From NCBI RefSeq assembly GCF_003122365.1, contig NZ_CP029254.1, positions 434,001 through 498,000 of the forward strand: a DNA stretch of 64,000 nucleotides. Direction: 5' to 3'. The stretch's first letter is position 1. Every line of letters begins with the position of its first letter. Below, piece after piece: positions 33,295-41,886 of the stretch. The notes under the pieces were generated by a model, which did no database searches, was not told the DNA's origin, and saw only the letters and a list, made by a program, of their open reading frames with translations. The position numbers were made by a program, and so were the translations under genes. This DNA is from Streptomyces spongiicola. Its GTDB lineage: Bacteria; Actinomycetota; Actinomycetes; Streptomycetales; Streptomycetaceae.

Positions 33295-34545
33295 ATGAGC
33301 CTGACCAGACGAGGTCTGCTGGCCGCGGGAGGTGCCGCGGGCGCCCTGGCGGCGACCGCGTCCGCGACCCCGCCCGCGGTGGCGCACGACGGGCGGAGCC
33401 GGGTCCGCACCGGTTTCGAGCGGCTCGCCGCCGACGGCTACCGGCTGCTCTCCGGCGAGCGGGTCGGCGTCGTCACCAACCCCACCGGCATCACCCGCGA
33501 CACCCGTCACCTGGTCGACGTGATGCACGCGGACGACCGCGTGGACCTGGTCGCCGTCTTCGGCCCGGAGCACGGATTCCGCGGCACCGCCCAGGCCGGA
33601 GGCTCGGAGGGCCGCTACGACGACCCCGCCACCGGTCTGCCGGTCTACGACACCTACCTCAAGAGCGGACAGCCCCTCGCCGACGTCTTCACCGCCTCCG
33701 GCGTGGACACGGTCGTGTTCGACGTCCAGGACGCCGGCGCCCGCTTCTACACGTACATCTGGACGATGTACGACTGCATGGCCGCGGCGGTGCTCGCCGG
33801 GAAGCGGTTCGTGGTCCTGGACCGGCCCAACCCGGTGACCGGCCGCGCCGCCCTCGGACCCGTCCTGGACAAGGCGTTCGCCACCTTCGTCGGCCGCGAA
33901 CCGATCGCCCAGGCGCACGGGATGACCGTCGCCGAACTGGCCCTGCTGTTCAACGCCGAGTTCCTGACCGCACCGGCGGAGCTGGACGTGGTGCGGATGT
34001 CGGGGTGGCGACGGGACGACTTCCACGACGCCACCGGCCTGCCCTGGGTGCCGCCGAGCCCCAACATGCCGACGCCGGAGACCGCGCTCGTCTACTCCGG
34101 GACCTGCCTCTTCGAGGGCACCAACCTCTCGGAGGGCCGCGGCACCACCCGCCCGTTCGAACTGCTCGGCGCGGAGGGGATCGACCGCGCGTGGGCGGAG
34201 GCGGCGAACGCGCTGCACCTGCCCGGAGTGCGCTTCCGCGAGGCCTACTTCGCCCCGGTCTTCTCCAAGTTCCAGGGCAGGACCGTGGGCGGGGTGCAGC
34301 TCCATGTGCACGACCGCGAGGCGTTCGACCCGGTCCGCACCGGCGTCGGACTGCTGGTGACCGCGAAGCGCAGCTGGACGGGCTTCGCCTGGCGGCCCGA
34401 CCACTGGATCGACAAGCTCACCGGGTCCGCCCTGGTGCGCACGATGATCGACGCGGGCGCCGGGACGGACGAGGTCGTCGGAGCGTGGCAGCAGGACCTT
34501 GCGGCGTTCCGCGCGCTGCGGCGGGAGTACCTGCTGTACCGGTGA
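33295..34545 (+). CDS. DUF1343 exo-beta-N-acetylmuramidase-like protein (NamZ family), secreted
   Basis: A 416-residue protein with a twin-arginine signal (residues 4-30, 'TRRGLLAAGGAAGALAATASA'). The conserved DUF1343 blocks follow: 'GERVGVVTNPTGITRD', 'VAVFGPEHGFRG', 'VVFDVQDAGARFYTYIWTMYD', 'VLDRPNPVTG' and 'LVYSGTCLFEGTNLSEGRGTTRPFE'. Family member NamZ cleaves terminal MurNAc from peptidoglycan, so this is likely an exported cell-wall glycosidase. Start ATG at 33295 after GGAGG. A more upstream frame is open only because of GCCGG repeats at 33130-33190. Confidence 0.9.
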   Translation: MSLTRRGLLAAGGAAGALAATASATPPAVAHDGRSRVRTGFERLAADGYRLLSGERVGVVTNPTGITRDTRHLVDVMHADDRVDLVAVFGPEHGFRGTAQAGGSEGRYDDPATGLPVYDTYLKSGQPLADVFTASGVDTVVFDVQDAGARFYTYIWTMYDCMAAAVLAGKRFVVLDRPNPVTGRAALGPVLDKAFATFVGREPIAQAHGMTVAELALLFNAEFLTAPAELDVVRMSGWRRDDFHDATGLPWVPPSPNMPTPETALVYSGTCLFEGTNLSEGRGTTRPFELLGAEGIDRAWAEAANALHLPGVRFREAYFAPVFSKFQGRTVGGVQLHVHDREAFDPVRTGVGLLVTAKRSWTGFAWRPDHWIDKLTGSALVRTMIDAGAGTDEVVGAWQQDLAAFRALRREYLLYR

Positions 34546-35083
34546 CCGCGAATCGGCCAAGTCCCGCCGGCAACCGCGACTTCAGGGCGCGTTCGCGCGG
34601 GGCGTCCGGGGCGGGTCCGACCGAGCGCCCGAGCGGCCTTCGGGCGAGGTCCTTCCGGCGCGCCCGACCTCCGTGAACCGGGCCTCCCTGTACCCGCGTT
34701 CACGTCCGGGCCCCGGCCCGCCGGCACGCCCGGGCCCGCCCGGGGCCGGATGCCCGCTACGGCGGCTCCCCGGGCCGGCGCTCCCTCCGCCGCACCCCGA
34801 GGCGGCCGGTCGGCGCGCGCCGACCGGCGCGGACCCTCGGTACGGCCTGGCCGGGAAGGGTTCCGGCGCCCCGGCGCGGCCCGCCGGCCGCCGTGGCGTC
34901 GCCGGTCTCCATCGACCGCGCCGCCCCCGGCCGGATCTCTGCTCCGGCACACAGTTCTTGCCGAATCCCTTCACCCCGTCTCGCAGTACGGACGTTCAGG
35001 GGAGCCGTACGGGGTACTCGTACGTCCATTCCTTGACGCGGAAGTACCAGCGACGGCGTTCGAGCGACGGAGGTGGCAGGACG
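34546..35083. other. gap with 24-bp palindrome
   Basis: No gene is seen. A perfect 24-bp palindrome (34805-34828) centres on GCGCGC and could act as a terminator/cruciform for the muramidase gene. A GGGGTACTCGTACGTCC stretch (35011-35027) and GACGGAGGTGGCAGG (35066-35080) precede the next start. Confidence 0.55.
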
Positions 35084-35695
35084 ATGGCCGGATTCCGGAG
35101 TCTTGCGAGACAGGTCCGCGACCCGCGGTGTGATCTGGCGCTGCGGCGCTATTCACTGCGCAAGTGCCTGGAGCGGTTCGCCCCCTACGGGCACCGGGCG
35201 ACCTGGGACCATCTGTGCACCAGGCACGGGATCGATCCCGACGACAGAGACCCCGATCCGGCGCGGCTGGTGGCCGCGCTCGCCGAACTGGAGGAGGCAC
35301 GGGCCGTGTGGCTCGCGTACGAAGGGGACTTCGCGGAGCGGCGCAGGCGCGAGAAGCACGGCGGCCTGCGGCGGCCGGGGTCCTTCGACGACTGGCACCG
35401 GCGGACCTGGGGCGGCAACGGCATCGCCCGGTGCGGCGACCCGGGGGTGCACCCCACGGATCCGCTCGCCGATGTGCTGCGCCGGCTGATCACCGCGCTC
35501 GAGGCGGCACCCTCCGCGGTGTGCCCGGTGTGCGCGGGCTCCCGGATCGTCTGGCGGCAGGACCTGGACCAGGAGCCCTGGTTCGGCCCGGTGTGCTCGG
35601 GCTGCGGGATCGTGGTGCCGCAGCCCGTGCTGACCCGGGAGGCCCTGATGGCCGCGAAGCGGGCGCGCGTGGGGGAGCTGGCACCGGTGGCCTGA
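35084..35695 (+). CDS. hypothetical protein with C-terminal zinc ribbon
   Basis: A 203-residue cytoplasmic protein. The C-terminal 'SAVCPVCAGSRIVWRQDLDQEPWFGPVCSGCGIVVPQ' gives CPVC...CSGC, a classic zinc-ribbon spacing (~27 residues between pairs). The N-terminal 130 residues are rich in Arg and Trp ('LARQVRDPRCDLALRRYSLRKCLERFAPYGHRATW') with no recognised fold. It could bind nucleic acid; the function is unknown. ATG at 35084 follows GGAGGTGGCAGG. The DNA around it is repeat-rich and the gene has no operon partner. Confidence 0.78.
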   Translation: MAGFRSLARQVRDPRCDLALRRYSLRKCLERFAPYGHRATWDHLCTRHGIDPDDRDPDPARLVAALAELEEARAVWLAYEGDFAERRRREKHGGLRRPGSFDDWHRRTWGGNGIARCGDPGVHPTDPLADVLRRLITALEAAPSAVCPVCAGSRIVWRQDLDQEPWFGPVCSGCGIVVPQPVLTREALMAAKRARVGELAPVA

Positions 35696-36111
35696 CACGG
35701 GCGGGGGCGCGGACGGCGCCGGTGACCCGGCACGGGCGGGGGCGCGGACGGCGCCGGTGGGGCCCGGCAGGGGTGGGGGTCGCGGAACGGCGCAGGTGAC
35801 CCGGCACGGGCGGGGTCGGACGACGGCGCCGGTGGCCTCGCACGGGTACGCGTCGCAGATCCGTGTGCGACGGCGGGACGCCGGGGCACGCGGCCGGGGC
35901 CGGACCGGCCGTGTTCGCCCGGCTGCTCCACGCCCCGTCCTCCGACCGCGCCCTCCTCGACGCCCACGCGCCGGCCCGCCTTCCCTGCGGACTTCGGTAC
36001 GAGCCGGCCGTGCGGCCCCGCCGTCCGGGGCGCCGGGAGTGTGGGCACGGCCCGGGCCCACGGTCGGCGCAATGCCCTTCGGCCGGGCGGGGCGGGCGCA
36101 GACTCGGCGGG
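35696..36111. repeat. gap with ~35-bp tandem repeats
   Basis: Starting in the last codons of the zinc-ribbon gene, units of about 35 bp around GACCCGGCACGGGCGGGG-CGCGGACGGCGCCGGTG repeat about four times to ~35850, increasingly degenerate. Nothing recognisable follows to 36111. Confidence 0.7.
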
Positions 36112-36825
36112 ATGCGGGCGAAACGCGGGACCTTCCTGATGTGGGCGATGGTGGCGCTCACGCTGACGACGGGGATGGTCGAAGCGGTCAGCTTCCTCGC
36201 CCTGGGGCCGGTGTTCACCGCCGTACAGACCGGCACCATGCTGTTGCTGTCGTTCGCTCTGGTGGGCGTGGCCGGACTGGCCGTCGTGCCGTGTCTGGCC
36301 TCGGTGGCGGGGTTCACCGTGGGGGCGGCGCTCTCCGCGCGGTTCGAGTCGCGGTCCCGGGTGAGAGGTCACCGGTGGTTCCGGGAGGCGCTGATCGCGG
36401 AGAGCCTGGTCCTGGCCGTCGCCGCCGCGGTGGCGTGGGGTATCGATCGCCCCGGCGAAACCCTCACCGGACACCACTACACGGCGGCCGGCCTGGTGGC
36501 ACTGGCCATGGGGATCCGCAACGTCTCCACGCTGCGGGCGGGCGTACGGGGCATGCCGGTGACGGTCATCACCCGAGCCCTGGCGGCGCTGATCGGCGGC
36601 TCCCCGCTGACGGTGGACACGCGCCTCGCCCCCGGGGCGGGCGAGCAGGTCCGGCGGACCGTCTCGGTGGCCGCGATGTTCGCGGGCGGTCTGTTCGGCG
36701 CCTGGCTGCTGCACGACGTCCGGGTCGGCGCGGGCGCGGTGCTGCTGTTCACCGCGGTGCTCGGAATGGCCGTCGCACTCGCCTTCACCCTGGCGCCGCG
36801 GGAGCGGATGCCCGACGCCGGCTGA
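36112..36825 (+). CDS. YoaK/DUF1275 family membrane protein
   Basis: A 237-residue protein with six hydrophobic segments. 'LTLTTGMVEAVSFLALGPVFTAVQTGTMLLLSFALVG' is the DUF1275 hallmark, and 'LAMGIRNVSTLRAGVRGMPVTVITRALAALIGG' is the second conserved part. Family function is unknown; transport has been proposed. ATG at 36112 follows GGCGGG. Its stop lies 10 bp before an 11-copy heptamer repeat. Confidence 0.9.
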   Translation: MRAKRGTFLMWAMVALTLTTGMVEAVSFLALGPVFTAVQTGTMLLLSFALVGVAGLAVVPCLASVAGFTVGAALSARFESRSRVRGHRWFREALIAESLVLAVAAAVAWGIDRPGETLTGHHYTAAGLVALAMGIRNVSTLRAGVRGMPVTVITRALAALIGGSPLTVDTRLAPGAGEQVRRTVSVAAMFAGGLFGAWLLHDVRVGAGAVLLFTAVLGMAVALAFTLAPRERMPDAG

Positions 36826-36835
36826 CGGCACTCGG

Positions 36836-36915
36836 CAGGCGACAGGCGACAGGCGACAGGCGACAGGCGACAGGCGACAGGCGACAGGCGACAGGCGACA
36901 GGCGACAGGCGACAG
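36836..36915. repeat. heptanucleotide microsatellite (11 copies)
   Basis: CAGGCGA is repeated 11.4 times without a mismatch between the YoaK gene and the maoC promoter. Confidence 0.97.
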
Positions 36916-36959
36916 TACGCGGTGACGCGGTGACGCGGGAAAAACCCTCGGGTGCTCCG

Positions 36960-37002
36960 TTGACAGGAAGCCCCACCCCGGTCAGACTAAGCAGTCGCTT
37001 AG
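36960..37002 (+). promoter_or_regulatory. maoC promoter with overlapping operator
   Basis: A TTGACA -35 box (36960-36965) is followed, 17 bp on, by CAGACT (36983-36988). The perfect inverted repeat CTAAGC-AGTC-GCTTAG (36987-37002) overlaps the -10 and the likely start, as a repressor site would. A 13/16 match occurs upstream of the adjacent tetR (38375). Confidence 0.72.
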
Positions 37003-37043
37003 CCGTTGTGCAGCATCCGGATGAGAAGGGCAGGGACAGGGAC

Positions 37044-37505
37044 ATGGCCGAACCGAGGATCTTCACGTCCGCCGAGGAGCTGGCCGCCGGGGTCGGCGAG
37101 GAGTTGGGGCCCAGCGACTGGCTGGAGGTCGACCAGAAGCGGATCGACCTGTTCGCCGAGGCCACGGGCGACCACCAGTGGATCCATGTGGACCCCGAGC
37201 GGGCGGCCTCCGGGCCGTTCGGGACGACCGTCGCACACGGCTATCTGACGCTCTCACTGCTCCCGGCACTCGTCCCCCGGATCATGCGGGTCGAGGGCAT
37301 GAAGATGGGCATCAACTACGGGACCAACAAGGTCCGCTTCCCCGCCCCGGTCCCGGTGGGCTCGCGGCTGCGGGCCACGGCGGTCCTCAGCAGCGTGGCG
37401 GAGGTGGGCGGCGGTGTGCAGGTGACGGCGGTGGTCACCGTGGAGCGCGAGGGCGGCGGCAAGCCGGTGTGCGTCGCCGAGTCGGTGTCCCGCTACTTCT
37501 TCTGA
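37044..37505 (+). CDS. MaoC-like (R)-specific enoyl-CoA hydratase
   Basis: A 153-residue single hot-dog domain. 'DLFAEATGDHQWIHVDPERAASGPFGTTVAHGYLTLSLLPAL' contains the hydratase-2 motif with catalytic Asp and His. It hydrates enoyl-CoA to (R)-3-hydroxyacyl-CoA. The nearby convergent TetR and shared palindromes indicate dedicated control. ATG at 37044 follows a GGGACAGGGAC stretch (weak ribosome site). Confidence 0.93.
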   Translation: MAEPRIFTSAEELAAGVGEELGPSDWLEVDQKRIDLFAEATGDHQWIHVDPERAASGPFGTTVAHGYLTLSLLPALVPRIMRVEGMKMGINYGTNKVRFPAPVPVGSRLRATAVLSSVAEVGGGVQVTAVVTVEREGGGKPVCVAESVSRYFF

Positions 37506-37692
37506 GCTGAGGCTTCCTCCGGCCCTTCCCCCGGTTCGCCGGGCGCATCCCCTGCTCCGAAGCGCGAGCGGGCCCCGCTGCGCCCGGCCCTCAGGAGCCG
37601 CCCGTTCCCCCACAGCCGCCGCCCGGGGTCACCGGCCGGGCACGGCCGACCCTCCGCCCGCACCGCTACGACCGCTACGACCGCTACGACCG

Positions 37693-38316
37693 CTACGACC
37701 GCGCGGACACCATACGCAGGACGAGGTCGGCGTACAGCTCGCCGACCTCCTCCGGCGTCCTGCGCCCCTGCACGTTGAACCAGCGCGCCACGTCGATGCA
37801 GAGCGACAGCACCGCCAGGGTGGTGCCGGACACGTCCGGGACGTCGAACTCGCCCGACTCCACGCCGTCGCGCAGGATCCCGCGCACCACGGCGTCGCTG
37901 CGCCGGCGCAGCGCCATGATCTCGGCCCGGTGCTCCTCGGACAGTGCGTCGAGCTCGTACTGCACCACGCGTGCGGTGTCGTGCCTGCCGGCGTGCCAGC
38001 GGACGAAGGAACGCACCGCCTCGGCGAGCCGCTCTCCCGGCGCTCCGCCGCCCTCGGACGCGGCCGACAGCACTTCGAGCGCCTTGTCGTGGCCGATCCG
38101 GCTGATCCGGTGGAGCAGCTCCTCCTTGGTCTTGTAGTGGATGTAGAGGGCGGCCGGGCTCATGCCCGCCCGGCCCGCGATGTCCCGGGTCGTGGTCGCG
38201 TGGTAGCCCCGCTCCGCGAAGGCCTCGACTGCGGCGACGAGGAGCTTGCGCGCGGCTTCGGGCGCGACCTCGCCCCACGGCACGTCGTCGGCCGTCGTTT
38301 CCTGCGCCGCAGTCAT
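37693..38316 (-). CDS. TetR-family regulator (probable maoC repressor)
   Basis: A 207-residue protein. HTH: 'LLVAAVEAFAERGYHATTTRDIAGRAGMSPAALYIHYKTKEELLHRI'. The ligand domain runs to 'GELYADLVLRMVSARS'. Near-identical palindromes precede its own gene (38375-38390) and maoC (36987-37002), so autoregulation and maoC control are the simplest reading. Its stop codon falls inside a 9-bp tandem repeat (ACCGCTACG, 37662-37703), suggesting its last residues were set by repeat expansion. Confidence 0.9.
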   Translation of the reverse strand: MTAAQETTADDVPWGEVAPEAARKLLVAAVEAFAERGYHATTTRDIAGRAGMSPAALYIHYKTKEELLHRISRIGHDKALEVLSAASEGGGAPGERLAEAVRSFVRWHAGRHDTARVVQYELDALSEEHRAEIMALRRRSDAVVRGILRDGVESGEFDVPDVSGTTLAVLSLCIDVARWFNVQGRRTPEEVGELYADLVLRMVSARS

Positions 38317-38374
38317 GGCTCACCCCTTCTGCCCGCCGTCCCTGTGAGTGCGGGACGAACACCATACCCCGAAC

Positions 38375-38390
38375 CTGAGCAAGCGCTTAG
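38375..38390. promoter_or_regulatory. operator upstream of tetR, matching the maoC site
   Basis: CTGAGCAAGCGCTTAG agrees with the maoC operator at 13 of 16 positions, keeping both arms. It lies 59 bp upstream of the tetR start. Confidence 0.7.
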
Positions 38391-38835
38391 GGCACGGAAC
38401 CCGCCTCCGCGGGGGAACCGCGCGGGAGGGGGAACGGAAGCGGAACCGCGGGCGGGAGCGGGACCGCGCGGCCGTCTGCCGCCCTGACGGACCGGTCCTG
38501 CCCGTTGCCGCACCCTGGCTGCTGCGGCAACGGGACCCCGGTTGCCGCCCCGTACGCGGCGCACGGCACACACGGCACGGGACACAGCGCGCACGGCACG
38601 GGACACAGCACGCAGGGCACGCACGGGGCACGGGGCATCCCGGGGCCCGGCTGCGCCACTCGCCCGCCGGAGCACATCCCGTGACTCCCCGCCGGGCGCC
38701 GGGCGGGCCTCCGGCCGCCCACCCCGCACCGCACAGGCCCGAATCCGGTACCCGCCCCGGCCCCGGGGCCGCCTCCGGACTCCGCCGCGACCAGCACTGC
38801 CGGTGCCGCATCAGGCAGGGCCTACCATGTGCCGC
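38391..38835. other. gap with GCACGG-type repeats
   Basis: No gene is seen. Repeats of GCACGGGACACAGC and related words lie at 38563-38632. Confidence 0.6.
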
Positions 38836-39513
38836 ATGGCCCGACCCCGCAAGCCCCTCCTCAGCAGAGAACGCATCGTCGGGGCGGCGAGCGCGCTGGT
38901 GGACTCCGAGGGTCTGGGCGCCGTCTCCACCCGCCGCCTTGCCGCGGAACTCGGTGTCAGCGGCCCCTCGCTCTACAACCACTTCCGCAACAAGGACGAG
39001 ATCCTCGAGGCCGTGGCCGACGCCGTCAGCGCCAAGGTCGATCTGTCGATGTTCGAGGAGTCCGACTCCCGCGACTGGCGCACCGCCCTGCACGACTGGG
39101 CCGTCTCCTACCGGGCGGCCCTGACCGAACACCCCAACGTCGTCCCGGTCCTGGCCCGCGGCCCGGGGCGCCGCCCGGCCGCGCTGAGGGTCGCCGACGC
39201 GGTCTTCGGCGCGATGGTCCGCGCGGGCTGGCCGCCCGCCCAGGCCACCCGCATCGGCGCCCTGATGCGCTACTTCGTCACCGGTTCCGCCCTGGGTTCG
39301 TTCGCCCGCGGCTTCGTCGACGACGAGGCGGCCTACGACCCCTGCGACTACCCCCACCTGGGGCAGGCGCATCTCCTCGCGGAACGCCAGGAGGAGATCG
39401 ACGAGGGCGCGTTCGAGACGGGTCTGCGGGCCCTGCTGGACGGCCTGGCGGCGCAGCACGAGACGTTGGTACGAGCCGGCGGGCCGGGGCACCCACGCGT
39501 GGACGGCCCGTAG
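38836..39513 (+). CDS. TetR-family regulator
   Basis: A 225-residue protein. HTH: 'RERIVGAASALVDSEGLGAVSTRRLAAELGVSGPSLYNHFRNKDEILEAVADAV'. The C-terminal domain, with 'LTEHPNVVPVLARGPGRRPAALRVADAVFGAMVRAGWPPAQATRIGALMRYFVTG', resembles the TetR/TtgR group with the C11-like domain. The target is unknown. The transporter (39988) is convergent, so it is not obviously its target; no palindrome is seen at its own start. ATG at 38836 (MARPRKPLL) is preferred over 38827. Confidence 0.88.
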   Translation: MARPRKPLLSRERIVGAASALVDSEGLGAVSTRRLAAELGVSGPSLYNHFRNKDEILEAVADAVSAKVDLSMFEESDSRDWRTALHDWAVSYRAALTEHPNVVPVLARGPGRRPAALRVADAVFGAMVRAGWPPAQATRIGALMRYFVTGSALGSFARGFVDDEAAYDPCDYPHLGQAHLLAERQEEIDEGAFETGLRALLDGLAAQHETLVRAGGPGHPRVDGP

Positions 39514-39987
39514 AGCGCCGACCCGCCGCCCGAAGCCGGGCTTCGCGTACCGCCCGGCCCGCCTTCGCCCGTCGGCCGCCCGTCGGCTGCCGGGCCCGTC
39601 GGCTGCCGGGCCGCGTCCGGGCCCGCACCCGCCCGGACAGGTGTTCCTCGACCGGCTCGTGCCGGCTCAGGCCGTGCCGTGCGTGCTCGGAGACGGCCTC
39701 CCACTGCTTGCCGCCCGACAGCCGCGCCCGATGCCGATGCCACCCACCGCGTCCCGGGACGGTGGGGAACGGCGGGGGTCGTTCTCAGCGCCGGCCGCGG
39801 TTCGACCGCTCCGACGGGGCCGGAGGCCGCGGCGGTTCCCGCCGAGCCGCGGGCGCGCGGCGGACGGCGCTCCCTCCCGCCTGCCCGGCACCCAGGCCAG
39901 GCGGCCCGGATCGGCGCCGCAGGCCAGGCGGCCCGGATCGGCGAGAGGGAGGCTGCGGCGGACTCCCGGGGCCGGGGTCCTTGTGCG
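39514..39987. other. gap
   Basis: No gene is seen. A GGCGGCCCGGATCGGCG word is repeated at 39900-39943. Confidence 0.55.
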
Positions 39988-41322
39988 TCACTCCCGGGCG
40001 GCGGCCCGCTTCGCCAGGACCCTAATCGAGCCGAGCGCGACGACGGCCAGCACGGTGATGTAGGCGGAGACGGCCATCGACGTGCCCGTCGCCTCCAGCA
40101 GCAGCACCATGACGAACGGGGCCAGGCCGCCGCCGAACACCGCCGCGATCTGGTAGCCGAGCGAGGCTCCGGTGTAGCGCATCTCGGGGGTGAACAGCTC
40201 GGCGAACAGGGCTGCCTGCGGCCCGTACATGATGCTGAGGAAGCAGCTGGTGACGAAGGTGCCGACGGCCAGCCACAGCAGCGACGCGGTGTCGATCAGC
40301 AGGAAGAGCGGGAAGGCCCACGCCAGCAGGCCGATCGCGCCCGCGGCGTAGATGCGCAGCCGTCCGACCCGGTCGGAGAGGGCCGCGGCGGCCGGTATCA
40401 GCGCGAGCTGGGTGAGGCTGACGCACAGGGAGACGGTGAGCACCGCCTCGCGCTCCATGCCGAGTTCCCGCGTCGAGTAGTCCAGCACGCCGGTGATGAT
40501 GATGTAGAAGGTCGCGGTGTTGACGGCGAAGGATCCGCCGGCGAGGAAGACGGTGCCGAGGTGCCGGCGCAGGATGGTCCGCAGCGGCGAGCGGGGCTCG
40601 CTCTTCTCCTTCTCGGCCAGGGTCCGTTCGGCCTCGCGGAACTCGGGGGTCTCCTCGACCCGGGCGTGGATGTACCAGGCGAGGCCGAGGACCAGGAAGC
40701 CCACGAGGAACGGCACCCGCCAGCCCCAGGACGCGAACGCGGCATCGTCGGTGAGGGCGCCCGCGGCGAGGAACACGGTGTTGGCGGTCACCACGCCGAT
40801 GGGTACGCCGAGTTGGACGAGGCTGCCGTACAGCCCGCGCTTGCCCTCCGGCGCGTACTCGGTGGCCATGAGCATCGCGCCGCCCCACTGGGCGCCGACG
40901 GCCAGCCCCTGCATCACCCGGAGCAGCACGAGGAGCAGCGGTGCGGCGACGCCGATGGACTCGTACGTCGGCAGCAGGCCGATGCCGGTGGTGGCGAGGC
41001 CCATGAGGGTGAGGGCGAGGACCAGCATCGGCTTTCGGCCGCGCTTGTCGCCGAGGTGCCCTGCGATGATCCCGCCCACGGGGCGCGCGAGGAAGCCGAC
41101 GGCGAAGGTCGCGAAGGCGGCGAGGACTCCGGCCGTGGCGCTGCCCGCGGGGAAGTAGAGGTCGCCCAGCACCAGCGCGGCGGCGATGCCGAAGACGAAG
41201 TAGTCGTACCACTCGACGGCCGAGGCCAGGGCGGCGGCGCCGGCCACCCGCCGGCGGTGCCGGTCGTCGGGAGCGGTCGACCGGGGATTGCCGGCGAGCG
41301 GGGAAGGGGGTGCCGTGTCCAT
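39988..41322 (-). CDS. MFS transporter, metabolite:H+ symporter (MHS) family
   Basis: A 444-residue, 12-helix transporter. 'AAALASAVEWYDYFVFGIAAALVLGDLYFP' (helix 1) and 'RPVGGIIAGHLGDKRGRKPMLVLALTLMG' (the MFS RxGRR-type loop) are diagnostic of the MHS/ShiA/ProP group. It takes up organic acids or aromatic acids by proton symport. An operator variant 47 bp upstream (41369) suggests control by the acyl-CoA-region TetR, consistent with uptake of a carboxylic acid for the CoA ligase. Start ATG 41322. Confidence 0.9.
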   Translation of the reverse strand: MDTAPPSPLAGNPRSTAPDDRHRRRVAGAAALASAVEWYDYFVFGIAAALVLGDLYFPAGSATAGVLAAFATFAVGFLARPVGGIIAGHLGDKRGRKPMLVLALTLMGLATTGIGLLPTYESIGVAAPLLLVLLRVMQGLAVGAQWGGAMLMATEYAPEGKRGLYGSLVQLGVPIGVVTANTVFLAAGALTDDAAFASWGWRVPFLVGFLVLGLAWYIHARVEETPEFREAERTLAEKEKSEPRSPLRTILRRHLGTVFLAGGSFAVNTATFYIIITGVLDYSTRELGMEREAVLTVSLCVSLTQLALIPAAAALSDRVGRLRIYAAGAIGLLAWAFPLFLLIDTASLLWLAVGTFVTSCFLSIMYGPQAALFAELFTPEMRYTGASLGYQIAAVFGGGLAPFVMVLLLEATGTSMAVSAYITVLAVVALGSIRVLAKRAAARE

Positions 41323-41367
41323 GCGTGCACACTCCGGTGGGTGCGGGGGACGAAGGTGCGGGGACCG

Positions 41368-41383
41368 TACCGACCGGATGGTA
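41368..41383. promoter_or_regulatory. TetR-type operator variant upstream of MHS transporter
   Basis: TACCGACCGGATGGTA keeps 12 of 14 bases of the palindrome at 27319 and remains nearly symmetrical. Confidence 0.68.
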
Positions 41384-41886
41384 TGGAGGTCAACGGGTCG
41401 CGCGACAGGACTTTTCGCTCGATCACCACCCGTCAGTAGCGCGAGGGCCGCGCCGGGCCGGGCCTGTGGAACCCACGCGTCCGCCCGCCGGCGCGGCCTG
41501 GCTCCACCGGGGCTCCCGGCAGGGCTTCGAAGCGGCCTTCTCCTCCGGGGCGGGGACGACCGCTCCCCGACGCGGTGCGCGCGCCGCCGTGCCCTGCCTG
41601 CCGCCGGGCGCCACAGCGACCTCGACCACCGGCCATCGACTATCGACCACCGGCCCTCGACTACCGGCCACCGGCCACCGGCCCGACACGGTACGCGCGC
41701 CGGGGCGGCGGTCCCGCAGCGCGGGCTAGGCCCGTCCTCCGCACGAAACTCGGACGAGTGAAGATCGAATGCACCACTCGCCCAGCTGTGGGCTGGTTTC
41801 ACCCTCCGGCGTGGCGTCCACATCGTGAGATGTTGTCCTCGCCGCCGGCCGCAATCGACCTCTTCCCCCATGTGCGGAGGATGGGG
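41384..41886. other. gap with CCACCGGCC-type repeats
   Basis: No gene is seen. Imperfect repeats of CGACTATCGACCACCGGCC lie at 41620-41685. A lower-GC stretch (41745-41880) precedes the dehydrogenase 3' end. Confidence 0.55.

Noticed and set aside
34805..34828. A regulator operator at the 24-bp palindrome
   Set aside because: It is entirely GC-rich with no spacer and sits far from any start codon; a terminator or chance cruciform is more likely.
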